From positions 2,779,832 to 2,843,831 of the forward strand of contig NZ_MLJI01000001.1 of assembly GCF_002095535.1 (NCBI RefSeq): a stretch of 64,000 bases of DNA, read 5' to 3'. Positions within the stretch are counted from its first letter, which is position 1; the number at the start of each line of letters is the position of its first letter. This stretch comes from Pantoea cypripedii (lineage in GTDB: Bacteria > Pseudomonadota > Gammaproteobacteria > Enterobacterales > Enterobacteriaceae). The notes beneath the pieces were generated by a model. That model was not told the origin of the DNA, made no database searches, and saw nothing but the letters and a program-made list of their open reading frames with translations. This document shows positions 1 through 9,013 of this stretch, piece after piece. The position numbers and the translations under genes are program-made.

Positions 1-847
1 GAGCATTGCCCAGCGCTTCAGCCAGCGTCATGCCGCTGCGGTCCATTTTCAGCGTGGTTTGTTGCTTAACTTCACCCATAACGAAGATCTTCAGATCATC
101 GTTACGTGGGACATACAGGATATCGCCCGGATACAGCAAGTGGTTCTGGCTCAGGTCGCCGTTTTGCATCAGCGCCTGCAACGAAATACGCTGTTCGCGG
201 CCACCGTGCGTCAGCACCACGTTACGCCAGTCGGCATCCGCCGTCAGGCCACCTGCGGCGTTGACCGCATCCAGTACGGTAAGCGGTACGTTGGTGATCG
301 CCTGCTGACCGGAGGTGGTGACCGAACCGCTGATATAGGTTTTTTGTGAACGGAAGGCTGCGACGTTCACATCCACCTGCGGGCTTTCGATGTACTGCGC
401 CAGACGGCGCGCGATTTCGGCACGGATTTCCGTCACGGTTCGACCGGCAACACGCACCTTACCGATATAGGGATAGAAGATCGTACCATCCGCCTGCACC
501 CAGTTACCGGTGTCGCTGGCACTGCGGTACTGACCCGCAGGGGTGGTCAATTCAGGGTGATCCCACACGGTGACGTTCAGTACATCACCAATGCCGACAC
601 GATATTCATAGCTCTGAATTTCGTTCTGCAACGCCGGGTTGGCCTGCGCCACCAGCGGTTTCGGACGCATCTGCTCAACCAGACGCGGTGTTAAAGGAAA
701 GACGTTAACGTATTTGTCGATGTCAAAATTGCTGTCCTGCTGCTCAATGACATCTTTTCCGCTAGTGGAAAGGCGCTGACCTGGCTCGATCGTGCACCCG
801 GAGAGAATAGTGGCCGATACCAGTAACGGTATCATTTTAATTTTCAT
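1..847 (-). CDS. wza: Wza-type outer-membrane polysaccharide export lipoprotein (3' end cut by window edge)
   Basis: Wza forms the octameric outer-membrane channel that exports capsule or exopolysaccharide made by the Wzx/Wzy pathway. The reading frame opens at the ATG whose complement lies at 845-847 and runs off the left edge with no stop, so only about the first 282 residues are present. The N-terminus [18 protein letters not shown] is a lipoprotein signal with lipobox LSGC (Cys18). It is followed by a polysaccharide export domain with the phrase [16 protein letters not shown] and then SLBB-like repeats. It is the second gene after the initiating transferase (gap 163 bp), as in the amylovoran (ams) and stewartan clusters, where it is called amsH. 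Identity is firm; which polymer it exports cannot be read here. Confidence 0.93.
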   Translation of the reverse strand, partial: MKIKMIPLLVSATILSGCTIEPGQRLSTSGKDVIEQQDSNFDIDKYVNVFPLTPRLVEQMRPKPLVAQANPALQNEIQSYEYRVGIGDVLNVTVWDHPELTTPAGQYRSASDTGNWVQADGTIFYPYIGKVRVAGRTVTEIRAEIARRLAQYIESPQVDVNVAAFRSQKTYISGSVTTSGQQAITNVPLTVLDAVNAAGGLTADADWRNVVLTHGGREQRISLQALMQNGDLSQNHLLYPGDILYVPRNDDLKIFVMGEVKQQTTLKMDRSGMTLAEALGNA

Positions 848-1010
848 TGTAATCATCTGGATCTTCGCTATCAGTTAATGATTGATAGAGGCGAAAACGC
901 CGCTGTGTAAGCGTCTTGCAAAAATAAAGCCGACGGGTTAAACACCGAAACTGTGGGTCATTATCATTTGCTCCCTGGGTTTTATGTTGTCGCCGTGCCT
1001 TCGCTGTCTA

Positions 1011-2444
1011 TCAATAAGCTCCGTCGCGTTTCAGCACTACGCCAATCGTCTTAAACAAAATCGCGATGTCGTTCCACAGCGACCAGTTTTTGACATACCA
1101 CGAATCGAAATAGACGCGCGTTTCATAGTCAACGTCGTTACGACCGCTGACCTGCCACAATCCCGTCATGCCTGGTTTCGCCATCAGGTAATAATCGACA
1201 TCACCGGCATAACGGCAGAGTTCATCTTCGATAACCGGACGCGGTCCCACCAGGCTCATATCGCCACGGACCACGTTCCACAGTTGCGGTAACTCATCCA
1301 GACTGGTTTTACGGATAAAGTGACCGACTTTGGTAATGCGGGGATCGTTCTTCAATTTGAAATCTTTGTCCCACTCGGCGCGCGCCACCGGATCGCTACG
1401 CAACACCTCTTCCAGCACCTCTTTGGAGTTGATCACCATCGAGCGGAATTTGAGACATTTGAACTTGCGACCATTCATACCGACACGTTCATGGCCGTAT
1501 ATCGGGTTGCCACCGTCACGTCCCACCAGGAAACCCAGCACCAGTAATGCCGGTGACAGCGCAATGATGATGCTGAGCGCGCCAACAACATCGAAGACAC
1601 GTTTCAGACAACGCGACGTCCGCTTCGCCAGGTTGTTGTTAACTCGCAGGATCATCACTTCGTGGCTGAAGATATACGCCATATCGGTGCCGTAGAGCGG
1701 CACACCACGCAGCGTCGGGATAACGGAAACTGAGCGGCAGTTGTGCATAGCAAGCGTCTTCAGCCAGTTATCACGATGCTGGCTCTGCTCAAATTCCACC
1801 GCAACGATAAATTGCGTCTCAACGTTGGTGAGTTGCCACAATTCCTGCTCATTACGCAGCACCGGGACACCGGCAATACTGGCCTGTGGGCAACTGCCAT
1901 CCACATCGAAAAAAGCAATCACATCAAATCCCATCACTTCTTCGCTTTGCAGTGCCTGCCAGGCTTCCTGGGCATTTTTGTTGCTGCCGATGATGATGGT
2001 CTGCTTTTTCCACATGCCGAAATGATTCAGGACGCGTTTTGACAGGGCCCGACCCAGCGGAATTAGGATTAATGCCAGAAGCCAGGTCAGTACCCAGACA
2101 AAACGCGACATCTGCCACTGCGACAGTGCGGTAATTGACAAATCGATGACAGAGAAAATAAGAATGGTACGAAAGATCTCTTTTAGCTCGAACCAGAAAG
2201 GCTTGCGATAGGTGAAATGTCGCAGGCGAACCCAGAACCAGCCAACACAAATAATCGACAGACAGATGTGTGTGGCGATTTTTAAATCGAGGTCTTTTTC
2301 AGAAATATCTGCCAGTGGGGAATTCGTGAGCGAATTAATCAGCGCCAGAGCAATAAACAACGCCGCGTTGAAACAAATTAAATCCGAGCACGCCAGTAAA
2401 ATTTTAGTGAGGAGACTTTTATAGGTAAATTCGTTATCGCGCAT
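1011..2444 (-). CDS. wbaP: Undecaprenyl-phosphate galactose (hexose) phosphotransferase, WbaP/AmsG type
   Basis: This membrane enzyme moves a sugar-1-phosphate, usually galactose in this subgroup, from UDP-sugar to undecaprenyl phosphate, the first step of exopolysaccharide repeat assembly. It has 477 residues, close to the Salmonella WbaP length. The N-terminal half is hydrophobic, with about four membrane spans before residue 140, and is followed by a soluble CoA-binding-like middle. The C-terminal bacterial sugar transferase domain starts near residue 280 and shows [22 protein letters not shown] and SLVGPRPV. It is the first gene of the operon, followed by wza. E. coli colanic acid operons begin with wza instead, so this order points to an amylovoran/stewartan-like locus (amsG/wceG names). 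The leader upstream carries ops and RcsAB-like sites. Sugar specificity is inferred from the family. Confidence 0.88.
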   Translation of the reverse strand: MRDNEFTYKSLLTKILLACSDLICFNAALFIALALINSLTNSPLADISEKDLDLKIATHICLSIICVGWFWVRLRHFTYRKPFWFELKEIFRTILIFSVIDLSITALSQWQMSRFVWVLTWLLALILIPLGRALSKRVLNHFGMWKKQTIIIGSNKNAQEAWQALQSEEVMGFDVIAFFDVDGSCPQASIAGVPVLRNEQELWQLTNVETQFIVAVEFEQSQHRDNWLKTLAMHNCRSVSVIPTLRGVPLYGTDMAYIFSHEVMILRVNNNLAKRTSRCLKRVFDVVGALSIIIALSPALLVLGFLVGRDGGNPIYGHERVGMNGRKFKCLKFRSMVINSKEVLEEVLRSDPVARAEWDKDFKLKNDPRITKVGHFIRKTSLDELPQLWNVVRGDMSLVGPRPVIEDELCRYAGDVDYYLMAKPGMTGLWQVSGRNDVDYETRVYFDSWYVKNWSLWNDIAILFKTIGVVLKRDGAY

Positions 2445-2673
2445 AATTAACTCTTTATTTTATTTCCCTAATCCTTAATGCCACAAGACTGCGTAATAAA
2501 TGAGCGATATAAAAAACTGTCACGAAAGCAGCAATCTGGGGGGTAAATCTTCGGCGCTCGTGCCAGTTTCTTTGCAGTCACACCCAGAAAATTATGATAA
2601 ATACCAACAGATTAGTCCGAGTTCCTGTTGATACCCCTGCAAAGCAAATCCCCCGGAGAGAAAAGCACTTCGG

Positions 2674-2700
2674 ACACGCTACCGCCCTTGGCTGTCGCTG
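2674..2700 (-). promoter_or_regulatory. ops element within a JUMPstart sequence (RfaH recruitment)
   Basis: The minus strand reads GGCGGTAGCGT at 2686-2676, an exact match to the ops element. It is preceded by CAGCCAAG, which resembles the JUMPstart stretch before ops. In enterobacteria, ops in the non-template strand pauses RNA polymerase and loads RfaH, which lets transcription read through long polysaccharide operons. The position, in the untranslated leader about 230 nt before wbaP, fits this role. Confidence 0.88.
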
Positions 2701-3116
2701 CCAATACCGCTTTACTCACCCTATTTCCTGTCTGCGAACGACCTTTAAAGCCATGACAATAACTGGCCTTAACCTGGGCACGATCACATTTCTCAACATT
2801 AAGAAGCTAAACAGCGCGCTATTAACAACATAAGCGCAGACATTTACTAACACGTTGCTATACTAGTTATTACTGGCTTCTTTACAAGTAGACCCCGTGT
2901 TCCCTGCTCTATTTTAGGAAAAAGACTACCAGTCATTAGTATTGATGCCATCCCTTTCAGGCCATTCCCACGCAAAAATCAGAATAATTCGATACTCACC
3001 CTCTGCACATTTCGCATTAAAAATGCACGCCATCGTCTGACGAAAAAAATTAATAGCGGGAATATCAGGCGTATGTTGTTTATCCATACATTCAACTTAT
3101 CTGTACAAAAACCCGT

Positions 3117-3130
3117 TTAGGAATATTCCT
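3117..3130. promoter_or_regulatory. Candidate RcsAB box
   Basis: The sequence TTAGGAATATTCCT (complement AGGAATATTCCTAA) closely resembles the RcsAB box TAAGAATATTCCTA that controls capsule operons. It lies 112 bp before yegH and about 675 bp upstream of wbaP. In E. amylovora the RcsAB site of amsG is also several hundred bases upstream, so control of the exopolysaccharide operon is the better guess; yegH control is possible too. Confidence 0.55.
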
Positions 3131-3181
3131 TATTATCACGGGCAAGCGATGTAATACGTTGCTTAGGCGCTATTTGTTCCC

Positions 3182-3225
3182 TGTCTGAGAATTAACTATG
3201 ATAAGACTAAGCTCATTCTCAGACA
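3182..3225. repeat. Perfect 11-bp inverted repeat just before yegH
   Basis: Arms TGTCTGAGAAT (3182-3192) and ATTCTCAGACA (3215-3225) are perfect complements with 22 bp between them. The second arm ends 17 bp before the yegH start. It could be an operator or an mRNA stem in the yegH leader; no known regulator site was recognised. Confidence 0.6.
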
Positions 3226-3241
3226 TTCAGGTGATGAAAGC

Positions 3242-4804
3242 ATGTTGGCGTGGATCACTGATCCCTCGCTCTGGGCCGGATTAGTCACGCTAATCGTTCT
3301 TGAGCTGGTGCTGGGCATTGATAATCTGGTTTTCATTGCCATTCTGGTGGAAAAATTACCCTCGGCGGTGCGCGATCGCGCCCGTGTGATCGGTCTGCTG
3401 CTGGCGCTGGCATCGCGCCTGCTGCTGCTGGCGTCGCTTTCCTGGCTGGTTACCCTGACGCAACCCCTGTTTACCCTCTGGCAACATAGCTTCAGTGCGC
3501 GCGATTTGCTGCTGTTTGCGGGCGGCGTATTTCTGCTGTTTAAAGCCACCACCGAATTAAATGATCGGCTGGAAGGCAGTGACGAAGACGACGGTCAAAC
3601 TAATAATGGTGCTAAATTCTGGCCTGTAGTGGCACAAATCGTGGTGCTGGATGCCATCTTCTCGCTGGATGCGGTGATCACCGCAGTGGGTATGGTGAAT
3701 GAATTGCCGGTGATGATGACGGCAGTCACCATCGCTATCCTGCTGATGTTGCTGGCCAGTAAACCCCTCACGCGTTTCGTCAATGGCCATCCCACCATTG
3801 TCATTCTTTGCCTGAGCTTCCTGCTGATGATTGGCTTCAGCCTGGTGGCAGAAGGCCTTGGCTTTATCATCCCCAAGGGATACCTGTACGCCGCCATCGG
3901 CTTCTCAATCCTGATTGAAATCTTCAACCAGCTGGCGATATTTAACCGTCGCCGCTTTCTTTCTGCTGGCCGTCCGCTGCGTCAGCGCACTGCTGAGGCG
4001 GTGCTGCGTATTTTACGTGGTGAAGCGCAAAGTGCGGAGCTGGACGCCGACACCGCATCGCTCCTCGCAGATAGCGAGGAAGGCGCGCTGTTTAATCGCC
4101 AGGAGCGACGCATGATTGCGCGCGTACTGGGGCTGGGACAGCGACACATCAGCAGCATCATGACCTCACGCCATGACGTCGAACATATCGATTTGAGTGA
4201 AGACCCGGCAGAAATTATGGCGAAACTCGATCGCAATCAGCACACCCGCATCCTGATTACCGAAAAGGGCAATGAGCCACTGGGTGTGGTGCATGTTATT
4301 GATCTTATGCATCAGGCTTTGCATGTTAAATCACTCGATTTACGTTCGCTGGTTCGTCAGCCGCTGGTATTCCCCGAACGCCTCACGTTGTTGCAGGCTC
4401 TTGAGCAGTTTCGCCAGGCACGCACCCATTTTGCCTTTGTGGTCGATGAATTTGGTTCGGTGGAAGGGGTAGTCACGCTTAGCGATGTGATGGAAACCAT
4501 TGCGGGCAATCTGCCTAATGAAGGCGAAGAGATTGATGCCCGCTATGACATTCAACCCAGCCCCGACGGCGGATGGATTGCTAACGGCCATATGCCGCTG
4601 GAAGATTTAGCGGTGTATGTCCACCTGCCACTGGATGAGAAGCGTAACTATCACACGCTGGCCGGTTTACTGATGGATAGCCTGCAACATGTGCCGCAGG
4701 AAGGGGAAGTTCTACAGGTGGGGGATTACCTGCTGCGGACGTTGCAGGTGGAAAATCATCGCGTGCAGAAGGTAGAGATTGTGCCGCTGGAACCTACCCC
4801 GTAG
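3242..4804 (+). CDS. yegH: TerC-family membrane protein with CBS and CorC/HlyC domains (YegH)
   Basis: The 520-residue protein matches the family length (E. coli YegH is about 527). Residues 1-240 form a TerC-type bundle of about seven membrane helices with the acidic motifs [10 protein letters not shown] (near 20-29) and DAIFSLDAV in the second repeat; such Asp-rich helices are linked to metal transport or metal resistance. Residues about 290-425 hold a pair of CBS domains (phrases [14 protein letters not shown] and [14 protein letters not shown]), and the last 90 residues form the CorC/HlyC domain also found in YfjD/CorC-type proteins. The substrate is not established. It stands alone on the plus strand, and its TAG stop lies inside a REP palindrome that also faces asmA. 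An RBS-like AGGTGA precedes the ATG. Confidence 0.93.
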   Translation: MLAWITDPSLWAGLVTLIVLELVLGIDNLVFIAILVEKLPSAVRDRARVIGLLLALASRLLLLASLSWLVTLTQPLFTLWQHSFSARDLLLFAGGVFLLFKATTELNDRLEGSDEDDGQTNNGAKFWPVVAQIVVLDAIFSLDAVITAVGMVNELPVMMTAVTIAILLMLLASKPLTRFVNGHPTIVILCLSFLLMIGFSLVAEGLGFIIPKGYLYAAIGFSILIEIFNQLAIFNRRRFLSAGRPLRQRTAEAVLRILRGEAQSAELDADTASLLADSEEGALFNRQERRMIARVLGLGQRHISSIMTSRHDVEHIDLSEDPAEIMAKLDRNQHTRILITEKGNEPLGVVHVIDLMHQALHVKSLDLRSLVRQPLVFPERLTLLQALEQFRQARTHFAFVVDEFGSVEGVVTLSDVMETIAGNLPNEGEEIDARYDIQPSPDGGWIANGHMPLEDLAVYVHLPLDEKRNYHTLAGLLMDSLQHVPQEGEVLQVGDYLLRTLQVENHRVQKVEIVPLEPTP

Positions 4805-4872
4805 CGGCGCGATTTATCGCGCGCTTTGGGGTTGGAGCAGCGTAAAACATGCGCGATAAATCGCGCCGCTAC
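4801..4872. repeat. Paired REP-type palindrome with perfect 22-bp arms
   Basis: Arms at 4801-4822 and 4851-4872 are perfect reverse complements. Each reads outward-in as GTAGCGG followed by a self-complementary stem CGCGATTTATCGCG. The GTAG head is the hallmark of REP elements recognised by RAYT transposases. The left arm contains the yegH stop codon and the right arm ends one base before the asmA stop, so the unit fills the convergent intergenic gap and may end or stabilise both transcripts. Confidence 0.85.
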
Positions 4873-4873
4873 A

Positions 4874-6673
4874 TCACTGCTTATCTTTAGATGACTGCTG
4901 CCGGTCCAGCCATTGATCCAGGCGGCTTTTTGCTTCGCTCTGCAATTGCTGACGCAAAACCTGATCCACCGGCAGCGAATACTGCAAATTATCCCACTGA
5001 CCGTACATACGCAGCGGGATAGTTTGCTCATTCATCACCGCAGCCAGCTTATCGTCACCTTTCCAGCCGCGCAGCATCATATTAATGGTGACATCCAGCT
5101 GACGAGTAGCGAGGTTAATATTGCCCTGGCTCTGCACGGCCAGATGGCTACTGCCGCCCTGCAAATCAGGCAGGACGATATTGCCATGATTCAGACTGAT
5201 ACGACCGCTCAACTGCTGGATATTCTGGTCGTCGCTGGCGTCGTTGGTGACGCGATTGCTGATACGATCGACGGCGCGACGCACCATCTGCTGCAAATTG
5301 ATCTGCGCCAGTTGCAGGTTATTCGCGGTTAATTCCGCACTCCCCTGCCAGTTCTGTTTGGCATCTTCGATACTCAGACCGCTGCCGCTCAAATCCCCCT
5401 GCAACGACACCGTTCCCTGTAACGCTTCCGGCAGTTCAAATGCCTTCAGCAGCGGCGCAATCGCCACCTGTGACAGTTCCGGTTGCAGCGTCACCTCAGT
5501 GACCGGACGACGAATATCTACCGTTCCCGGTATCGAGAACTGCCCGTCACCCAGCTTGCCCTGTAACTGGCTGAGGGTCATCAGGCCTTCCTGATTGCTG
5601 GCGGCCAGTTGCAGATTGCTTAACGTCAACCCACGCCATACTGCTTTATCCGCGTTGAGGTTCAGTGACAGGTCCATCATATTCAGCGGCGAATCGCTGT
5701 TATCGCGTTCACGCGGCTCGGCGATCACCGGGGTGCGTATCACGCTGACATGTTGCGGGGTACCGCTATCACTGACCGGGGCACTGGCCATCAGATTATC
5801 GAGATTCAGCGTCGAGGCATGCAGTTTCAGCGCCAGCTGCTGCGGCAGAGAAAGACGTCCTTGTGCGCTGCCGTCAAGCGAACTGTCATTGGCGCTCAGT
5901 TGCATTTTATTCAAGGCAAACTGCTGACGGTCATTATTCCATTCGCCTTCGCCACTCAGCGTCCCTTTGATGCCCTGGGCCGGCAAATTGGCGCCATCCA
6001 GCGTGTAATCCAGCGCATCAATCTGACCACTCAAACGATGGGGATATTGCGCTGCATTAAGCTGCCCTTTGAGGCTGACCACAAGGTTACGCTGATTACG
6101 GGAAATACGGGTGCTGAGATCAATGCTGGCTTGCTTGCTGGCATCCTGACTCAGGTTGAGGTTCAGCGCACGGAAGTTGTATTCGTCACCGCCCTGCTGC
6201 TGCCAAATCAGCAGGCTATCGGCAAGGCGCAGCTTACCAATATCAAATGACCAGCCATTGTTGCTGGCAACCGGTTCGGCATCACGCGGCCCTACCGGTG
6301 CCCCCGTCGGCTTTTTCGCATCACTATCAGGCGTGACGCGGATGATGGCATTTTTCAGCATCACCTGGCTGACGCTCAGCTGATGAGAGAGTAGCGGCCA
6401 GAGATTAACGTCGAGACGCATATTTTCTGCGATGACCACCGGCTGACTGGCCCCCGGCGCAGTCAGGCTCATCCGGCCAGCCAGAATGCTCAGCTGCGGC
6501 CAGACATGCCAGCGTAGATCGCCACTGACCTGGAGCCGATAACCACTGCGTTGTTCCACCTGTTGTACCATGTAGGTACGAAAGTCGTTGGGATTCACCA
6601 GCAACACTAATGCTGTCATTCCCGCTACGACCACCACTAACAGGATGGCCAGCGTGGTTATCACTCTTCTCAT
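4874..6673 (-). CDS. asmA: AsmA, inner-membrane-anchored AsmA-like lipid-transport family protein
   Basis: AsmA-like proteins (AsmA, YhdP, TamB, YdbH) have one N-terminal transmembrane anchor and a long periplasmic beta-rich groove. They affect outer-membrane composition and are thought to move phospholipids across the periplasm. This 599-residue copy (E. coli 617) begins MRRVITTLAILLVVVVAG, the single anchor, then NPNDFRTYMVQQVEQRSGY, the usual AsmA opening, and keeps the C-terminal AsmA region with RISLNHGNIVLPDLQG and MYGQWDNLQYSLPVDQ. It follows dcd by 21 bp on the same strand, so udk-dcd-asmA probably share a transcript, as in E. coli. A stretch around residues 120-140 is rich in Pro, Ala and Asp and looks like a linker. 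Confidence 0.95.
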   Translation of the reverse strand: MRRVITTLAILLVVVVAGMTALVLLVNPNDFRTYMVQQVEQRSGYRLQVSGDLRWHVWPQLSILAGRMSLTAPGASQPVVIAENMRLDVNLWPLLSHQLSVSQVMLKNAIIRVTPDSDAKKPTGAPVGPRDAEPVASNNGWSFDIGKLRLADSLLIWQQQGGDEYNFRALNLNLSQDASKQASIDLSTRISRNQRNLVVSLKGQLNAAQYPHRLSGQIDALDYTLDGANLPAQGIKGTLSGEGEWNNDRQQFALNKMQLSANDSSLDGSAQGRLSLPQQLALKLHASTLNLDNLMASAPVSDSGTPQHVSVIRTPVIAEPRERDNSDSPLNMMDLSLNLNADKAVWRGLTLSNLQLAASNQEGLMTLSQLQGKLGDGQFSIPGTVDIRRPVTEVTLQPELSQVAIAPLLKAFELPEALQGTVSLQGDLSGSGLSIEDAKQNWQGSAELTANNLQLAQINLQQMVRRAVDRISNRVTNDASDDQNIQQLSGRISLNHGNIVLPDLQGGSSHLAVQSQGNINLATRQLDVTINMMLRGWKGDDKLAAVMNEQTIPLRMYGQWDNLQYSLPVDQVLRQQLQSEAKSRLDQWLDRQQSSKDKQ

Positions 6674-6694
6674 TACATCCTCAATATCCGGCGA

Positions 6695-7276
6695 TCAATC
6701 TTTGTCGATACGGCTGGCATCAGCACCTTGCTGGCCTCGATATTTAGCATCTTCACGACGGTTGTACGGACGCGCCGCCGGGCCGGAGAGCGGCTCAAAA
6801 CTCAGGGCACCAATCAGCATGCCGGGGCGCAGTGCCAGCGGCAGCTTACCGGAATTATAAAACTCCAGCACGATGCGTCCCTGCCAGCCTGGGTCGATAC
6901 GGTGTGCCGTGACATGTACCATCAAACCCAGACGGGCCAGTGATGAACGACCATCCAGCCAGCCAACCAGGTCATCCGGCAACGTCACTGACTCCAGCGT
7001 CACCGCCAGCGCCAGCTCGCCCGGATGCAGGAAGAACGCTTCCCCTTCCGGCAGCACAATTTCATCGCTCATTACGCGGTCCAGGGCAGCACTCACCTCA
7101 TGCTTTGGACCACTGAGGTCGATAAATGCCGCGGTGTGGCCGCGAAAGGTGCGGAACTGATTGCCAAGACGCACATCAACCGTGGCACCATTAATACGCT
7201 CAACTGGCGGACGTGGCGAGATCGCCAGCTTACCGCTGTCCAGCCAGGTTTCTATATCGCGATCGCATAATCTCAT
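6695..7276 (-). CDS. dcd: dCTP deaminase
   Basis: Dcd deaminates dCTP to dUTP, the main route to dUMP for thymidylate synthesis in enterobacteria; it is a homotrimer of the dUTPase fold. The start was set at the ATG complementary to 7274-7276 ([15 protein letters not shown]) because this gives exactly 193 residues, the E. coli length. An open frame extends 24 codons upstream but its extra residues do not look like Dcd. Family motifs are clear: [17 protein letters not shown] (active-site region), [16 protein letters not shown], and the C-terminus ASRIDKD. It lies 83 bp after udk and 21 bp before asmA, matching the conserved udk-dcd-asmA order. Confidence 0.97.
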   Translation of the reverse strand: MRLCDRDIETWLDSGKLAISPRPPVERINGATVDVRLGNQFRTFRGHTAAFIDLSGPKHEVSAALDRVMSDEIVLPEGEAFFLHPGELALAVTLESVTLPDDLVGWLDGRSSLARLGLMVHVTAHRIDPGWQGRIVLEFYNSGKLPLALRPGMLIGALSFEPLSGPAARPYNRREDAKYRGQQGADASRIDKD

Positions 7277-7359
7277 CGCTGTGACTCCATGATTTAAGTG
7301 TAGCGAAAGGCTGCCGCTGTTGTGACAACCTCTGCGCGTCACGTCCATCCGGACGCGGT

Positions 7360-8001
7360 TTATTCGAAGAACTGATTAATTTTTGCCTTGAGGATATCAA
7401 TGGCAATGCGGTTTTTCCCACCGCGCGGCACAATAATGTCGGCGTACTGCTTGGAGGGTTCGATAAACTGCAGGAACATCGGGCGAACCGTCTTCTGATA
7501 CTGGCTCATCACTGAATCCATCGAACGGCCTCGCTCGTTAACATCACGTTTCATGCGACGCATCAGGCAGATATCCAGCGGGGTATCGACGAAAATGGAG
7601 AAATTCATTTCCTGACGCAGACGCGCATCAGTGAGCAGCAAAATCCCTTCAAGGATAATCACCTTCTTCGGCTTCAGGTGGATACACTCAGTGGTACGGG
7701 TGTGCTCAACATAGCTGTAAACCGGCAGTTCGATGTTCTGCCCCGCCTTCAGCGCCTGAAGATGTTGCAGCAGCAGGTCATGATCCATCGCACTCGGATG
7801 GTCATAATTGGTTTTCACCCTCTCTTCCATGGTGAGGTGGCTTTGATCTTTATAGTAGGCATCTTCCGGGATTACCCCGATATGCTCGTCACCGACCTGG
7901 TCACGGATTTCACGATAGAGCGTGCTGGCAATAAGACTTTTTCCGGATGCGGATGCACCTGCAATGCCAACGATCACGCACTGATGGGACTTGTCAGTCA
8001 T
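7360..8001 (-). CDS. udk: Uridine/cytidine kinase
   Basis: Udk phosphorylates uridine and cytidine with GTP or ATP in pyrimidine salvage. The protein has 213 residues, the same as E. coli, and is nearly collinear with it throughout. The P-loop GASASGKS lies at residues 15-22; [12 protein letters not shown] and [13 protein letters not shown] form the nucleoside-binding region, and [12 protein letters not shown] is the lid. It is the first gene of the minus-strand group udk-dcd-asmA and is divergent from the PAP2-like gene at 8239. Confidence 0.97.
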   Translation of the reverse strand: MTDKSHQCVIVGIAGASASGKSLIASTLYREIRDQVGDEHIGVIPEDAYYKDQSHLTMEERVKTNYDHPSAMDHDLLLQHLQALKAGQNIELPVYSYVEHTRTTECIHLKPKKVIILEGILLLTDARLRQEMNFSIFVDTPLDICLMRRMKRDVNERGRSMDSVMSQYQKTVRPMFLQFIEPSKQYADIIVPRGGKNRIAIDILKAKINQFFE

Positions 8002-8238
8002 ACTTTTTTAAGACCTGATAACTGGAGCCTGTTGAAGTCGGAACTTCGACGGGCCGATAATGAGAGGGTTTGGTTGGCGGCAATTATAGGTATTTCACCG
8101 GTTTGATGCCAGAGAAATGCGGCCCGTGGCTTTTCAGATTATCCCCTTTTGCAGCAAGCCGCTTAATCGATACACTGTTCTTCTGCCAATATTGCGTGCA
8201 ATGTTGTGCCTGACCGTGTGTAAGTCCAAAGGAGATGT

Positions 8239-8853
8239 ATGAGCTGGAAAACCCTGACCTATTTCGGTGACAGTATGCTGCTGATCCCCACTGCGGTGAT
8301 CATCGCACTGGTGCTGCCGTGGAAAAGCGACAACCGCCGTACCGTCTGGTATTGGCTGCTGGCGTTTGGTCTGGCTGGTTTGCTGGTCAGCATTTCTAAA
8401 ATTATGTTTCTCGGCTTTGGCATTGGCAGCGCCCGGTTTAACTTCACGGGCTTTAGCGGCCACAGTGCCATGTCCTCCACGCTCTGGCCGGTGATGATGT
8501 GGCTGGTTTCCGGTCGCTGGTCCAGTTTCTGGCGTACAGTGACCATCAGTATTGGCTATCTGATCCCGATGATGGTCGGATTATCGCGCCTCGCGATCCA
8601 TGCACATTCACCCAGCGAAGTGATCGCCGGTCTGGCGCTGGGTTTCACGCTCAGCAGCGCCTTCCTGCTCAGTCAGCGCGACACCGCGCTGAAAGCCTTT
8701 AGTCTGCCGCAGATGGGTGTGGCTTTTCTGGTGCCATTGTTGCTCGTCAGCCATGGCCGTGTCGCCACCACACAGCAATTCCTTGAGCGCTTCTCTGCCG
8801 ACCTTGCCGGTCTGGACAAACCTTATACGCGTGCCGACCTCTTTCGTCAGTAA
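8239..8853 (+). CDS. PAP2-superfamily membrane protein (lipid phosphatase-like)
   Basis: The protein has 204 residues, about six hydrophobic segments and partial PAP2 phosphatase signatures. Motif 2 appears as FSGHS, and motif 3 as SRLAIHAHSPSE, with Ser-Arg, five residues, His, then Glu where Asp is usual. The canonical motif 1 (K-x6-RP) is not visible; only a lone Lys and GSARF occur there. It could dephosphorylate a lipid phosphate at the inner membrane, or have diverged from catalysis. An RBS AAAGGAGA lies 6 bp before the ATG. It sits between divergent udk and co-directional dgcE, where E. coli has no such gene, and is followed by a perfect palindrome. No substrate is assigned. Confidence 0.75.
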   Translation: MSWKTLTYFGDSMLLIPTAVIIALVLPWKSDNRRTVWYWLLAFGLAGLLVSISKIMFLGFGIGSARFNFTGFSGHSAMSSTLWPVMMWLVSGRWSSFWRTVTISIGYLIPMMVGLSRLAIHAHSPSEVIAGLALGFTLSSAFLLSQRDTALKAFSLPQMGVAFLVPLLLVSHGRVATTQQFLERFSADLAGLDKPYTRADLFRQ

Positions 8854-8855
8854 CC

Positions 8856-8887
8856 TGGCTGGCCCTTTGTTAACAAAGGGCCAGCCA
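8856..8887. terminator. Perfect 32-bp palindrome, probable transcription end of the PAP2-like gene
   Basis: Two 16-bp arms meet with no spacer: TGGCTGGCCCTTTGTT and AACAAAGGGCCAGCCA. It begins 2 bp after the stop of the PAP2-like gene. As RNA it folds into a very stable hairpin with a TTAA loop, but no U-run follows (ATCTATTG), so a classical intrinsic terminator is only partly supported. Confidence 0.6.
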
Positions 8888-9013
8888 ATCTATTGAATAA
8901 GGGGCAAAAGTGAATTGGCGGCAGACATCCGTACCAGATGTGCTAGCATGCCTGATAGAGAATGACTGGCGCATTTTTCGTCGTGTTGCGAATGCGCGCT
9001 GCTGGATTCGTGC

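Larger units (their letters stand above)
2445..3241. promoter_or_regulatory. Long divergent regulatory region between the exopolysaccharide operon and yegH
   Basis: About 800 bp without a convincing gene. On the minus strand it acts as the leader of wbaP-wza, with an ops element about 230 nt ahead of wbaP and an RcsAB-like palindrome about 675 nt ahead. A weak minus-strand promoter candidate has TTGTAA at 2882-2887 and TAGTAT at 2860-2865, spacer 16. On the plus strand the last 60 bp hold an inverted repeat just before yegH. A plus-strand frame at 2594-2833 (79 codons) has no recognisable content and is probably not a gene. A distant RcsAB site ahead of amsG is known from Erwinia amylovora. 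Confidence 0.6.

Noticed and set aside
2594..2833. A 79-codon frame in the exopolysaccharide leader
   Set aside because: It has no RBS or recognisable protein pattern and runs antisense across the ops element.
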